A stretch of DNA of 64,000 nucleotides, taken from contig NW_005178452.1 of the NCBI RefSeq assembly GCF_000341285.1, positions 113,435-177,434 on the forward strand, written 5' to 3'. Positions 54,740-64,000 of this stretch are shown one piece after another (the first letter of the stretch is position 1; every line of letters begins with the position of its first letter). The notes beneath the pieces are model-generated. The model was not told where the DNA came from and searched no databases. It saw only the letters and a list, made by a program, of their open reading frames with translations. The DNA comes from Galdieria sulphuraria (Eukaryota; Rhodophyta; Bangiophyceae; Galdieriales; Galdieriaceae). Position numbers and translations under genes: made by a program.

Positions 54740-56222
54740 TCATTTGATTTTTTTAGAACTCATTTTGGTTGAACTATCTGTATTCTCATCGACATAAGTA
54801 TCCTTACCAACACCATTACTAGATATTGAGGAAGGGACTTTGTTCTTTTTCTGAGTTGGATTCTGACCACCTGCATTACTGCTACCAAAACCCACCACTT
54901 TCGATGACTTACCCGTCTCCTGCCTTTTTTCATTCTTTGTCTTTCCTTGTGACAACACTTCAGCGTATTTTTGGCCGGCTGGTGTATACTTGCTGCGGAT
55001 CAACAGTGTTTGTAGAGTAGATACAATATTGTTGGTAACCCAGTAAAGGGTCAGCCCACTAGAAACATTCAACGAAAACCAACCCACGAGAAACGGCAAA
55101 AACTTCAAGATTCCATTTGCTCGATTCTGTGGGTCATCTTCTTGACCACTCTTACTGGAAGAAGAAGGGCTCAAAATACTTTGAGATATAAACTGCGAAA
55201 CTACCAATATTGTAGGCAGTATCAAATAACAAATGGCATCGTGCCATCCGATCGGAGGTGCACCATCTCGGAAAGGAAATAACCAAGTATCCAGTCCTTG
55301 CCCTACTCGACTCACTGGACCATCTAAACTAGGAACAAAAAAGAAACCTTCCTATCGTACAATGTAACATGAAAAATCAGCTTTAACGACCGTCACGAAA
55401 ATTGCTTACATGAATTTGATCCGTGCTAGCCAGATTTAACAGGGCCCTATACAACGCTATCCACACTGGTATTTGAACCAAAACAGGAAGACAACCTGCC
55501 AAAGGATTGATATTCGACTCCTTGTACAGCTTGGCTGTTTCCATATTCAACAACTGTGGATTGTCCTTATACAGGGCTTGCAACTCCTTTACTTTTGGCT
55601 GCAACGCTTGCATCGACAAAGTGGATTCCATCTGTTTGTAGTTCAACGGAAAAGTAACTAGTTTCACAAGTATAGTGAATAAAATGATGGAAAAGCCCCA
55701 CGCATAAGGTAACCCTGCACCTATTTCAAAATATCAAAACTTGAGAATACAAAAAATAAACGACAACAAACCTTCTAGATAACCGTGGAACATTGTCACC
55801 GAAGTTTGGATAGCGTTAACAAAAGAATCAAAGAGGCCTGGATTTTTCGCTACTTCAGTAGTAGCAGACGTAACCTGGTCCGTTGCCTCCGCCACTAGAG
55901 TTTGCAACTGTGTTGCAAAACGATTACCCAAAAGAAAAGAGAGATCCGGGGGTAGCACATTTTGGAAGGCTGTAAAAGATGAATGGTCTAGATGACTCGA
56001 AAGGAGTACTAGAGAACTGGTTCTAGAACCAGTCCGTTCAAAGAATGAGCGACGACTAGGGGGATTCAGCAGACGTATCCCAGTGAACGTTCCTCGAGAT
56101 GATCGAAACAAAATAACACTGCGACCTTTCTCTAGTGAACACTGTTGACATAACTTGGGAAATACACGTGATTTTGCTGATAACCCAGACGACAGGAAAC
56201 AGAGGTTGCTCATTAGCGTCAT
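54740..56222 (-). CDS. ALB3: ALB3/YidC/Oxa1-family membrane insertase, plastid, 457 aa
   Basis: Inserts light-harvesting and other proteins into thylakoids. Exons on the minus strand are 56222-55772, 55720-55410 and 55351-54740, with introns of 51 and 58 nt. A Ser/Arg-rich N-terminus (about 75 residues) fits a transit peptide. Core: AGLPYAWGFSIILFTILVKL, FPLNYKQMESTLSMQALQPK with KELQALYKDNPQLLNMETAK, GCLPVLVQIPVWIALYRALL, the family segment IHEGFFFVPSLDGPV formed across intron 2, WLFPF and FLPFLVGWFSLNVSSGLTLY for the last helices. The C-terminus is Lys/Ser-rich and long (about 110 residues), like that which recruits cpSRP43 in plants, though red algae use cpSRP54. Oxa1 for mitochondria is the alternative; EGFFFVPSLDGP favours ALB3. 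Confidence 0.92.
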
Positions 56223-57436
56223 AAGAATCTAATTACACCAATAGGACCCTTCATGATTAAGTGGTATTGGCTTTGCTAGATTTTGAAGAACGATTTCAAC
56301 GACACCAAAGCTAAACAGTAAATGAAATTAGTAAGTTTCACAAAATTCTTGTGTTTCTATGAAAATTCAAAACGTTTTCCATTCCACCTCTTTATTCAAT
56401 GTGGATATATTGCTACGTCTATCTCAGAGCAAGAAAATACTTTAGAATGCACCTGCTACGCTAAACAATCTTAGGCTTCAAAACACCTACTCATTCAAAT
56501 GCTGTTTCAAAATAATAAAATGTTTCAGCACTCACTCATTTCAATTAAAGGACAATACAAGTATTGAATCTCCTTCTAAAACAATAATAAAAATTAACCA
56601 AAACCAAAATGAACAAGATGCATCGTAACTAAGGAGCAGAGAACCGTAGTTAGACCGCAATAAAGAGACGCAACATAAATACAGTCCCCACTCCAAAGAA
56701 GATGCAAAATGAAAAAAACAAATTTAACAATGCAAGACACAAAAGTCTATAGGGAACCAAGCAAAAGACGTAAAAAAATCTTCAAAAAAAATCGTTAGCG
56801 TTTCTCTATACAACGAAAGGGACTGAACCCATAAAAGGAATTACTCAATGTTAATCGCTAAGAAGTATATGCAGAAAAAATTACAAATATAAAAAACTAC
56901 GACCTAAAATTTGGTTTTTCTTGGTTTTGAAACATTTGCTTAATAGAAAGTCACGATAATTTCATAGAAAAATTGAATCAATTTAATTTAATTATTTTCC
57001 ACATTGAAAGACTTCATTTAAACTAAATATCGTGTAGGCTTGAAAAATTATTGCAGTCTCGATTTAATTTAGATTTGCCAAAGTTAAGGTCAGATGAGGA
57101 CACTGCAAGCGGTTATTGCAAATTTAGCTACAAAAGTTTAATTGTGCACTGATTCATGTTAATTTCTTTGGAGTCAAATGTATATGAAGTAACGGATTGC
57201 TTCTGCTTCTGATAATTATTTTTTGAAAAAATAAATTAAAAAGATTGTGAATAGGAGCAAAAATAAAAATCAAACTTTGTAGAAACATGAGAATTATTAT
57301 TATTCAGTTTTTGTAGCCACTGTAAGTTCTTCGTTCCGTCTTTCTTGATATTTTTTGCTTTCTACCTGAATTCACCGTTAAATTGTCGGTTGATAATTTT
57401 GACACTTTGGGAGTTCTTGTCGTATTGTTTTTTATC
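56223..57436. other. AT-rich 1.2-kb gene desert
   Basis: No frame of even 60 codons on either strand outside its last bases and no recognisable RNA. From about 56500 to 57300 the sequence is strikingly AT-rich with poly-A and poly-T runs. It separates ALB3 (minus) and argininosuccinate synthase (plus), so it contains both promoters, but it is far longer than other divergent spacers here. Confidence 0.6.
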
Positions 57437-58708
57437 ATGTCAAAAGGAAAGGTTGTTTTAGCGTATTCGGGTGGTTTAGATACGTCTGTTATTTTAAAGT
57501 GGCTTCAAGAAGAAGGATACTCAGTGATATGCTTCATAGCAGATGTCGGTCAAGAAGAAGATTTCAACGTTGCCAAGGAGCGAGCGTTAAGTTTAGGAGC
57601 TGAAAGGGTATATGTAGAAGATCTGAAGCGTGTTTTTGTGACGGACTACATATTTCCTGCAATCAAAGCGAATGCTATTTATGAAAGTCGGTATCTATTG
57701 GGCACCTCGTTAGCTCGGCCGTGTATTGCAAAGCGACAGGTGGAGATTGCGGAGAAAGAAGGAGCCCTTTTTGTTGCTCATGGTGCTACTGGAAAGGGAA
57801 ATGATCAAGTTCGTTTTGAATTAACCTATTATGCTTTGAATCCGTCGATCCAAGTCATTGCTCCTTGGAGGGATCCTCGCTTTTTTCAACGATTTAGTGG
57901 TCGCACTGATCTACTCAATTATGCTCGTCAGAAAGGCATCACCATGCCCTCTGGTGAGAAACCTCCGTATTCGATGGACGAGAACCTGATGCATATCAGT
58001 TATGAAAGCGGTGATTTGGAGGATCCTCGGACGCCTGGTAAAGAATCGATGTATAAGAAGACGGGACGTTGGGTGGATTGGGTATCGGAACCGGAAACCG
58101 TCCGCATTCATTTTCGTGATGGCACTCCGATAGCTGTGGAGAACAGGGAAACAGGTGAAAAGGAGGAAGATCCGTTGCAACTATTTTTGTACCTGAATCG
58201 AGTCGCATGTCGTCATGGTATAGGACGTGTGGATATTGTTGAGAATCGGTTTGTAGGTATCAAAAGTAGAGGCATTTATGAAACCCCCGGGGCTACCATC
58301 TTACGTTGTGCACATTTGGATATTGAAGGGATTGCAATGGATCGCGAAGTGTTACGGATGCGGGATATGTTATCTCCCAAGTTTTCAGAAATATTGTATT
58401 ACGGGTTTTGGTTTTCACCAGAAATGGATTTCCTGTTGGCTGCGATGAACAAAGCCCAAGAGTTGGTGGATGGTTGGGTGGATGTATTGTGTTACAAAGG
58501 CAATTGTATGGCGATTGCCAGAGAGTCGCCGACATCGTTGTACAGCGATAAGTTGGCAAGTATGGAGGAAGTAGAGAGTTACAATCCGACGGATGCTGGA
58601 GGTTTTATCCGCATCAATGCGATAAGACTACGTGCACATCGAGAAATTCTGAAGAAAGTGGATCCAGAACGTTTAAAGAAGTACGATATCAAAGGAGTGA
58701 CTTATTAA
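57437..58708 (+). CDS. ASS1: Argininosuccinate synthase, 423 aa, intronless
   Basis: ATP-dependent ligase joining citrulline and aspartate, arginine synthesis and urea cycle. ATG 57437 starts [20 protein letters not shown], the N-type ATP-pyrophosphatase loop (SGGLDTS). Further family motifs are [84 protein letters not shown] and [20 protein letters not shown]. It matches eukaryotic-type enzymes along the whole length. In-frame sequence upstream to 57383 ([10 protein letters not shown] in GTG/TTG reading) lacks ATG and is probably UTR. The gene looks GC-richer than the flanking AT-rich desert. No transit peptide is evident. Confidence 0.96.
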   Translation: MSKGKVVLAYSGGLDTSVILKWLQEEGYSVICFIADVGQEEDFNVAKERALSLGAERVYVEDLKRVFVTDYIFPAIKANAIYESRYLLGTSLARPCIAKRQVEIAEKEGALFVAHGATGKGNDQVRFELTYYALNPSIQVIAPWRDPRFFQRFSGRTDLLNYARQKGITMPSGEKPPYSMDENLMHISYESGDLEDPRTPGKESMYKKTGRWVDWVSEPETVRIHFRDGTPIAVENRETGEKEEDPLQLFLYLNRVACRHGIGRVDIVENRFVGIKSRGIYETPGATILRCAHLDIEGIAMDREVLRMRDMLSPKFSEILYYGFWFSPEMDFLLAAMNKAQELVDGWVDVLCYKGNCMAIARESPTSLYSDKLASMEEVESYNPTDAGGFIRINAIRLRAHREILKKVDPERLKKYDIKGVTY

Positions 58709-58818
58709 TAGTGAGCGTCGACTGGAGAACAATAAAAAAGGAATGGAAATTGGTTTTTTTTGGTTTGTCATTTCCCCACCCACCCCCTTCCGAAAATAAA
58801 AAAAGAATAAGAGAGGAT

Positions 58819-59775
58819 ATGAGTGGTCGTTTGGAAATTTATGGGAATAAGAAAACGTTCAAGTAAGTTGCTCGTTACCACTGTATTCGATGGTTCTCCT
58901 TACTGTGTTTTTTTACGTTGTCTAGTTTTCCAGAAAAAGTGATATCCAATGTCTTGCGTTCACCCTATTTTCGGTCACTTTATGAGTTGAAAACGTTCAA
59001 CCAAGTAGGTAAGAAGAAAAAGAACCGTTTCTCTAGATATACTGAGCTTCGTAAAGTGGACGAAATTTACAACCAAGTGTCCTATTTGGAGCCTTGGGTG
59101 GCAGGGAAAGGTGTAGGTACCCCTTCTTCAGCGTTTTGTTTGTTGTATAAATTGTTTACTTTGAAACTGTCGGTGAAACAGATTCGCGTGTTGTTGAGAC
59201 ATAAAGACTCGCCTTATATAAGGGCGTTGGGGTTTCTGTATGTAAGGTTTGGAGTAGACCCGAGAGAACTTTGGTCCTGGTTTGAACCTTACTTACAGGA
59301 TGAGGAACCTGTTGTGTTGAAATACAACTCGCAACCGACTAGTATTGGAAAGTTTGTGAGAGAGTTGTTGTCCAAACCAAAGTTTTTTGACGTGGTGTTG
59401 CCAAGAATTCCGGTTATTGTACAGAGAGAAGTAGAGAAGCAGTTGAACGAGATGTTTCCGGAAGATTCGCAAACTTTAAAAAAAAGAAAAAGGGAAGATT
59501 TTCAACAGGCAAAGGAACCAATAGATAAGGAGACAAAGTCTAAGGAACTATCTGTTGGACGACGTTCGTTGGAGTCTGAACCGAGTGAAAGGAAACAACA
59601 AGTCAACAACCAAACGAAGAAAAGTCTCGAGTCCAGTTTTTATTTGGAAGACTTGAAAAAGCGATATGGTGATACGAGTGGTACACTTGAAACGCGATTG
59701 ACAACACAAGAAGATAGTGAAACAAGTACCACACAACTACCAACCGCAGTTAAAAATTACTTGCAAACATATTGA
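58819..59775 (+). CDS. PRP38: Pre-mRNA splicing factor PRP38, 297 aa
   Basis: tri-snRNP/B-complex spliceosome protein needed for catalytic activation. Exons are 58819-58862 and 58926-59775 with a 63-nt intron starting GTAAGT. Exon 1 supplies MSGRLEIYGNKKTF, joining NFPEKVISNVLRSPYFRSLY. The core matches PRP38: YELKTFNQV, VDEIYNQVSYLEPWVAGKGV, PSSAFCLLYKLFTLKLSVKQ, LRHKDSPYIRALGFLYVRF, ELWSWFEPYLQDEEPV and GKFVRELLSKPKFFDVVLPR. A charged, probably disordered C-terminal tail follows. The short-loop GVGTPS is of the PRP38B-like pattern. It faces the HECT ligase gene tail to tail, 40 bases apart. Confidence 0.92.
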
Positions 59776-59815
59776 ATATCTAGTAAAATGTCGCAACTAG
59801 TTGCAAATGTTGGTT

Positions 59816-62800
59816 TTATCCAAAACCAAAACCTTCACCACCTTCACGTATGGCAGTCAACAGACGTTCCTTTAACTTTTCATAGCTATCATATTCTGGC
59901 AAGTCCAAATGATTAAAACAAGTATGACTCGAAGGTAATCGAAGAGAGTCTCCAGGTACTCGATGAATTTGTAATCTTTGTGGACCATCCATTCCTTGTA
60001 AAGCTCCGAAGCCTTCCAAAGGAACTTTACTTGTTCCAGTTATGAACATAATAAGTCTTGCATGGTCTTCTTTACTCATTTCCGATACAGCTTGCCAGAA
60101 CCATTGTATTTGTGGACTAGATGCAGTATACCCTGAATATTCAATATTTGCTTTCAAGTCTGCAATGTCGATATCGGGTAAGCCACTCATCAACAATTCA
60201 AGTTCTATTTCATTAAACACTCGAATATCTTCCTGTGCAATCAGTTCATGAAATCCTTCCAAAAAGGAATTGATTTGATGTTGTATGGATCTCGTCATTC
60301 TCAGATCAGTCACCAGTTTCACATATTCCACTTTGTTTTCTTCAGTTACTGGGATGTATCTTCCATTGGGTATTAAGTCAACCACTTTTGTGGTGCCAAA
60401 TTCGTCAATTTCAGCACTCATTGTGAGGTCCAGTAGTCCAGTAATATCATTTTCCAATATCCACTGTAATGATTTGTAGTAATCGGGATCCAATGCTTCG
60501 AGGTCATGATAGTTAGGTTTGATACCCAACATATGTTTATAAAATGAACGAGTAAAGTAAGCATCCAATATTTGACCATCAAATATTGCTTTTCCAATGA
60601 TTCTTCCAACAAATTTGAAGAAACCCAAATGATCTTCGTTCACATAAGACAAAGGGTTGGGTTGAAAAGTGGAACTCTTTCCAGCCGACTTGATAAACAA
60701 CGCATAATTGAGGTCGAATATCTTCCTCGCCAGAATAGTATACCATTCTCTTGTCACACCGCCTGCATCGATACCCTCTTCACCCACAAACTGAACGTGA
60801 AGTTGACCTCTCATTTCTTCCGGTGTTCGAAGCCTTAATTGATGATAACTATCTTCGAACACTTGTTCACGTCTCACATGAATACGAATGGAAGACCGAT
60901 TGGAAGAATACTTCTTCTTCAACAGACTACGAAAGTAGGCTTTCTTATTATCAAAGTCAATAAACTGCGGAAATTGGAGCGCTGCTCGAAAGTTTCTTTC
61001 AAGTAACATGGGCTTCGTTCGAAGAATTCCATTGAATGATTCCTGATGTTGCTCCAGAAACTTCATCAATTCCACTTCTTCAGCTGAACGCTTCTTTCCA
61101 TCATACAAATCTGCAGATGGAGTTGGCTCTCCTTTGTCTTCCTTAACATCATCATGTGCAATGAGAAAGGTTTCCATCACTGGCCAAATACGAGCTAAAG
61201 AAGGTTGCAAATTGTGACGTCCTGAACGGTTTTCTCTCAAAGTCTTTACAACTTCTAACAGATTGTTCTTCTGCTGTTTCGCTGCTAGCTTTGTTTGCGA
61301 TCTTCCATCCGAAAAAGATGCTTCCAAATATTTGAGCATATCACTCAATGCATCCCACAATGGCTTCAATTCCCTCAGCAAATGTACTTTTGCTTCTTCA
61401 GCTCTCTTAGCTGTCTCCTTTTCCTCTTTAAGTTGACGGATTAGACTAGAAAAACTACGGACAATTCGAACGAGTTGTAGTTCCTCAGTGCTTCTAGAAT
61501 CTGCAAACTCTTCCAAAATATCATCTATTTTCTTGTCATCTTCCATTCGCTTTTCTATGTTGTTTACTATTTGCCTCAACCGATTGGTAACCATTTTTCC
61601 CAAGTCACAAGTTGCTAATGACAGGGTATCCAATGCATTCATTTGATTGGTTTTGGACCACTTACATAATACTTCGATCAGAACAAAGACTCGATGAAAC
61701 ATCTTTTCTGTAAATGTGTCGGGAGGAAACAATTGTATTAACTGAGACATGACTTGTGGACTCACACAAAAGTCCAGACTTGATAAGTAATCTGTAACTG
61801 TGTCAGTCATCTTATCATTACTAGGATTGCTCTGTGACACATTGGTAGTTTCATGACTTGGTTGCTCCGATGTTCTACTTGGAGAGGATCGATCAGAGTC
61901 TTCCGAAGCAGAGTCATTTTCAGTCAAAGGGGTTTGTTCCACTTTCTTCGAACCCAACAAAAACGGAGCATGATAGATAACGGTATTCAGTAAAGATACC
62001 AAGTTTTGAGCTAAAGTGATATTTTCCTGAAAGAAAGGGCTGGTCAAAAGATTCACCAACGCTACAAAGACGGGTTGAGAAGAAGCTTCCTTTCCACAAC
62101 ATTGAAGAAAACAGGAAGCCATTCTATCATCTCTACTAACCAATCCCGTTAATAAGTCCAATACAATCTTTGTATAATACACCGGGTCCGACTGCATCGA
62201 TTGTCGAATATCCGGAGCCAAATATTGTTCAGGATTCTCATTTCCATCTTGCACTATTAGAGAAGGCGACAAAATACACAACAGAATCTTTGAAAGTCTT
62301 TGACGAATATCTCGATGCGAACATGAGCTAACAATAACGTAAAATAGTTTTTGTTTCATTTCTGAGCTCGACCTTAAAAACAGATTGACCAATGCATATA
62401 GTGCATCCACAGAAAAAACAGGATATCCTTCTCTAGGATCCTCTACATTAGAATCACCTTTTGCAAGGGCAATTAATAAACCCTCTCGATGTTCTCCATA
62501 ACGGTTCCTATTAGAAGATGAAGACTGTCTTGAACCAGAGATGCCACCGGACGTAAGTTCTTCTAAAGAAGACATATGTCTTCCACGACGAAAGGACCTT
62601 TCACGAATCATACGGGCTTCTGCAACCATCGAAGGTGGTAATGTAGAAAGGAAGGTCTCATCTGCAGTAGCAAGTATGTCTTCTCTAAGTGCAGGAGACA
62701 AAGTGGCTAAAAATGAAGCATTATCAAGATCGCTTCCATTGTAGTTTCCTTCCGCCGATGACTCTGCACCTAATTCTTGTTCTCTCTCTCTTCGGCGTCG

Positions 62801-63994
62801 ATATTCTGCTTCTTGTTCCACTACTTCTCGTCGAATCTCGGGAGGCAATGCTGCCAGAAATTCTTCATTCAGTGAGGAGACATTTTCATCCATAGTTTGA
62901 GCTTCACTCGCTGTATTTCTAGTAGCCAACTGTGCAATATGTGAGGCTAAAATTTCTGCACGTTCATCTTCCGGAAGCGCTGCAAGAAAGGTTGGGTCAA
63001 TGCCCGTATTCCTAATAGCTGCTTCAATAATGGCAGGATCTTCATTCGCAGGTGCATCAACCGTCAAACCACCTGGAAGCTGAGGTGTCGTAGATAATTC
63101 CCTTCGAGTCGATAGTTGAGAAGTGCCATCTTCTTCCAAACCTTGCGAGTGTTCTTCCCTTGTCTCAGTAACGACTCCTTCCATCTCATTGGGCCTATTT
63201 GGATCCGACAGAGAAGAAACCAAAGAGTTATAATTATTATCATCTGTCGAAAGAATAATATTTTCCCCTTCATTTGATTCTTCCATAGATCCAATATTCT
63301 CTTCCAAACCCTCCATTGCTGCACTATTTTCTTGATTATCAATTGCTGCTTCAGAATGAGAACCTTCTCCTTTCACATGCTCTGAAGACTTTTCTGCAGA
63401 AGAGGCATTTTCTTTTATACGAAAAAGCTCTCGAAGAATGGTAAACGCAGTCACACAGAAGGACTTGGTTAAGCCAACAGGTGCCACATCAACATCAGGC
63501 ACATCCTCATTCACTCCGTTCCCAACCGAACTAGTGAACCACCTCGAACGAATCACGCTACCGACTTTTCGATCACTGTTTGTCGAATCTTTTCTATTTG
63601 CGCGATTGAGACCGAGGAAATTGACTGGGTCTGGAATTATTCTTCTAGGGTAAATACCGTCTCCATAACCACATGCGTTTAAAGAAAGATTGCTAAGAAC
63701 TGTTTGCAATCTTCGGTTATTTCGTTCATCTGATAGGAAACCACCAAATATAGAAAATGAACTATCATCCCCCGTAATACTTCTTGAAGATAATATTTCC
63801 AATCTTTCCAAAGACGACAAACGATCAGAATGGGAATATTCCACATCTCTTCTCATCATATCCCGTTCAACTTGTTCAAAGCTTGCCATGGGATGTAGCG
63901 TATCATCGAATGAATTAGAAAGGCTCACGACACTAACACGACTTCTGTTTACGCCATTCAGAAGATCAGAAACTTCCGGACGACCGTTGGCCAT
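59816..63994 (-). CDS. HECT E3 ubiquitin ligase, UPL1/HUWE1 type (C-terminal 1392 aa; 5' end may lie outside)
   Basis: Ubiquitin ligase with a long regulatory part and C-terminal HECT domain. From the end: catalytic Cys in LPSSHTCFNHLDLPEYDSYE, GTSKVPLEGFGALQG, HLGFFKFVGRIIGKAIFDGQ, FVGEEGIDAGGVTREWYTIL and LHVRREQVFEDSYHQLR at the N-lobe edge. Further upstream are two short ubiquitin-binding repeats, FLAALPEDERAEILA and FLAALPPEIRREVVEQ, plus LSPALREDILATADETFLST. The set is typical of HUWE1/TOM1/UPL1. Those proteins are 3000-4000 residues, so this 1392-residue frame is probably the 3' part of a larger gene. The frame is still open at the window edge, so ATG 63994 may be internal. No intron is seen. 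Confidence 0.9.
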   Translation of the reverse strand: MANGRPEVSDLLNGVNRSRVSVVSLSNSFDDTLHPMASFEQVERDMMRRDVEYSHSDRLSSLERLEILSSRSITGDDSSFSIFGGFLSDERNNRRLQTVLSNLSLNACGYGDGIYPRRIIPDPVNFLGLNRANRKDSTNSDRKVGSVIRSRWFTSSVGNGVNEDVPDVDVAPVGLTKSFCVTAFTILRELFRIKENASSAEKSSEHVKGEGSHSEAAIDNQENSAAMEGLEENIGSMEESNEGENIILSTDDNNYNSLVSSLSDPNRPNEMEGVVTETREEHSQGLEEDGTSQLSTRRELSTTPQLPGGLTVDAPANEDPAIIEAAIRNTGIDPTFLAALPEDERAEILASHIAQLATRNTASEAQTMDENVSSLNEEFLAALPPEIRREVVEQEAEYRRRREREQELGAESSAEGNYNGSDLDNASFLATLSPALREDILATADETFLSTLPPSMVAEARMIRERSFRRGRHMSSLEELTSGGISGSRQSSSSNRNRYGEHREGLLIALAKGDSNVEDPREGYPVFSVDALYALVNLFLRSSSEMKQKLFYVIVSSCSHRDIRQRLSKILLCILSPSLIVQDGNENPEQYLAPDIRQSMQSDPVYYTKIVLDLLTGLVSRDDRMASCFLQCCGKEASSQPVFVALVNLLTSPFFQENITLAQNLVSLLNTVIYHAPFLLGSKKVEQTPLTENDSASEDSDRSSPSRTSEQPSHETTNVSQSNPSNDKMTDTVTDYLSSLDFCVSPQVMSQLIQLFPPDTFTEKMFHRVFVLIEVLCKWSKTNQMNALDTLSLATCDLGKMVTNRLRQIVNNIEKRMEDDKKIDDILEEFADSRSTEELQLVRIVRSFSSLIRQLKEEKETAKRAEEAKVHLLRELKPLWDALSDMLKYLEASFSDGRSQTKLAAKQQKNNLLEVVKTLRENRSGRHNLQPSLARIWPVMETFLIAHDDVKEDKGEPTPSADLYDGKKRSAEEVELMKFLEQHQESFNGILRTKPMLLERNFRAALQFPQFIDFDNKKAYFRSLLKKKYSSNRSSIRIHVRREQVFEDSYHQLRLRTPEEMRGQLHVQFVGEEGIDAGGVTREWYTILARKIFDLNYALFIKSAGKSSTFQPNPLSYVNEDHLGFFKFVGRIIGKAIFDGQILDAYFTRSFYKHMLGIKPNYHDLEALDPDYYKSLQWILENDITGLLDLTMSAEIDEFGTTKVVDLIPNGRYIPVTEENKVEYVKLVTDLRMTRSIQHQINSFLEGFHELIAQEDIRVFNEIELELLMSGLPDIDIADLKANIEYSGYTASSPQIQWFWQAVSEMSKEDHARLIMFITGTSKVPLEGFGALQGMDGPQRLQIHRVPGDSLRLPSSHTCFNHLDLPEYDSYEKLKERLLTAIREGGEGFGFG

Positions 63995-64000
63995 GTTATA

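Overview
The window looks like nuclear DNA of a unicellular red alga, most likely a Cyanidiophycean close to Galdieria (inference). The evidence is a moderately AT-rich sequence packed with eukaryotic genes on both strands, with intergenic gaps mostly of 50-450 bases. There are about 80 spliceosomal introns, nearly all 43-63 nt long with GT-AG ends, in genes for Mediator, splicing, ESCRT, Ran, SNF1 kinase and mitoribosome proteins. Plastid genes are also present: an ALB3 insertase and an FrhB-type chlorophyll-pathway reductase. Exon coordinates were worked out by hand from reading frame, splice dinucleotides and family alignment from memory; I ran no searches.

Layout. 1-2600: 3' end of eIF6, a tiny TMA7 gene and two unidentified small spliced genes. 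2596-8570: NAA10 acetyltransferase, an apyrase, a formamidase-family enzyme and an FAD amine oxidase. 9059-14921: MAPEG/MGST3, endonuclease III, a basic protein, a GATA zinc-finger factor and small ORFs. 14994-22362: a YfcH/SDR39U1 epimerase, an F-box + vWA fusion, a membrane-anchored coiled-coil protein, an FKBP-TPR and an inositol monophosphatase. 22412-27840: squalene epoxidase, myo-inositol-phosphate synthase, an EEVS-like sugar-phosphate cyclase and mitoribosomal mL53. 27914-35324: a GET2/CAML-like protein, a CCCH protein, a membrane-anchored methyltransferase, SERF, a 17-exon GT64 glycosyltransferase and an N-formylglutamate-am­idohydrolase-family enzyme. 35537-42936: a C2 protein, an F420H2-dehydrogenase-beta-like chlorophyll reductase, SNF1/AMPK kinase, an unknown protein and a 3beta-HSD-type dehydrogenase. 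43141-52951: a small membrane protein, cyclophilin, VPS4, two unknown disordered proteins, MED6, Ran and an alpha/beta hydrolase. 53083-64000: a metallophosphatase, ALB3, an AT-rich gene desert, argininosuccinate synthase, PRP38 and a HECT ubiquitin ligase that may run off the window end.

The genes are mostly independent housekeeping units, but some relate. The inositol-phosphate synthase, the sugar-phosphate cyclase (63 bases apart, same strand) and a nearby inositol monophosphatase form a possible cyclitol group. Squalene epoxidase and the 3beta-HSD enzyme both belong to sterol synthesis. The formamidase and amine oxidase, 68 bases apart on one strand, both release nitrogen from organic substrates. 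The strongest candidates for something new are the F-box/vWA fusion, the cyclitol group, and the cluster of GC-AG introns with very small first exons.
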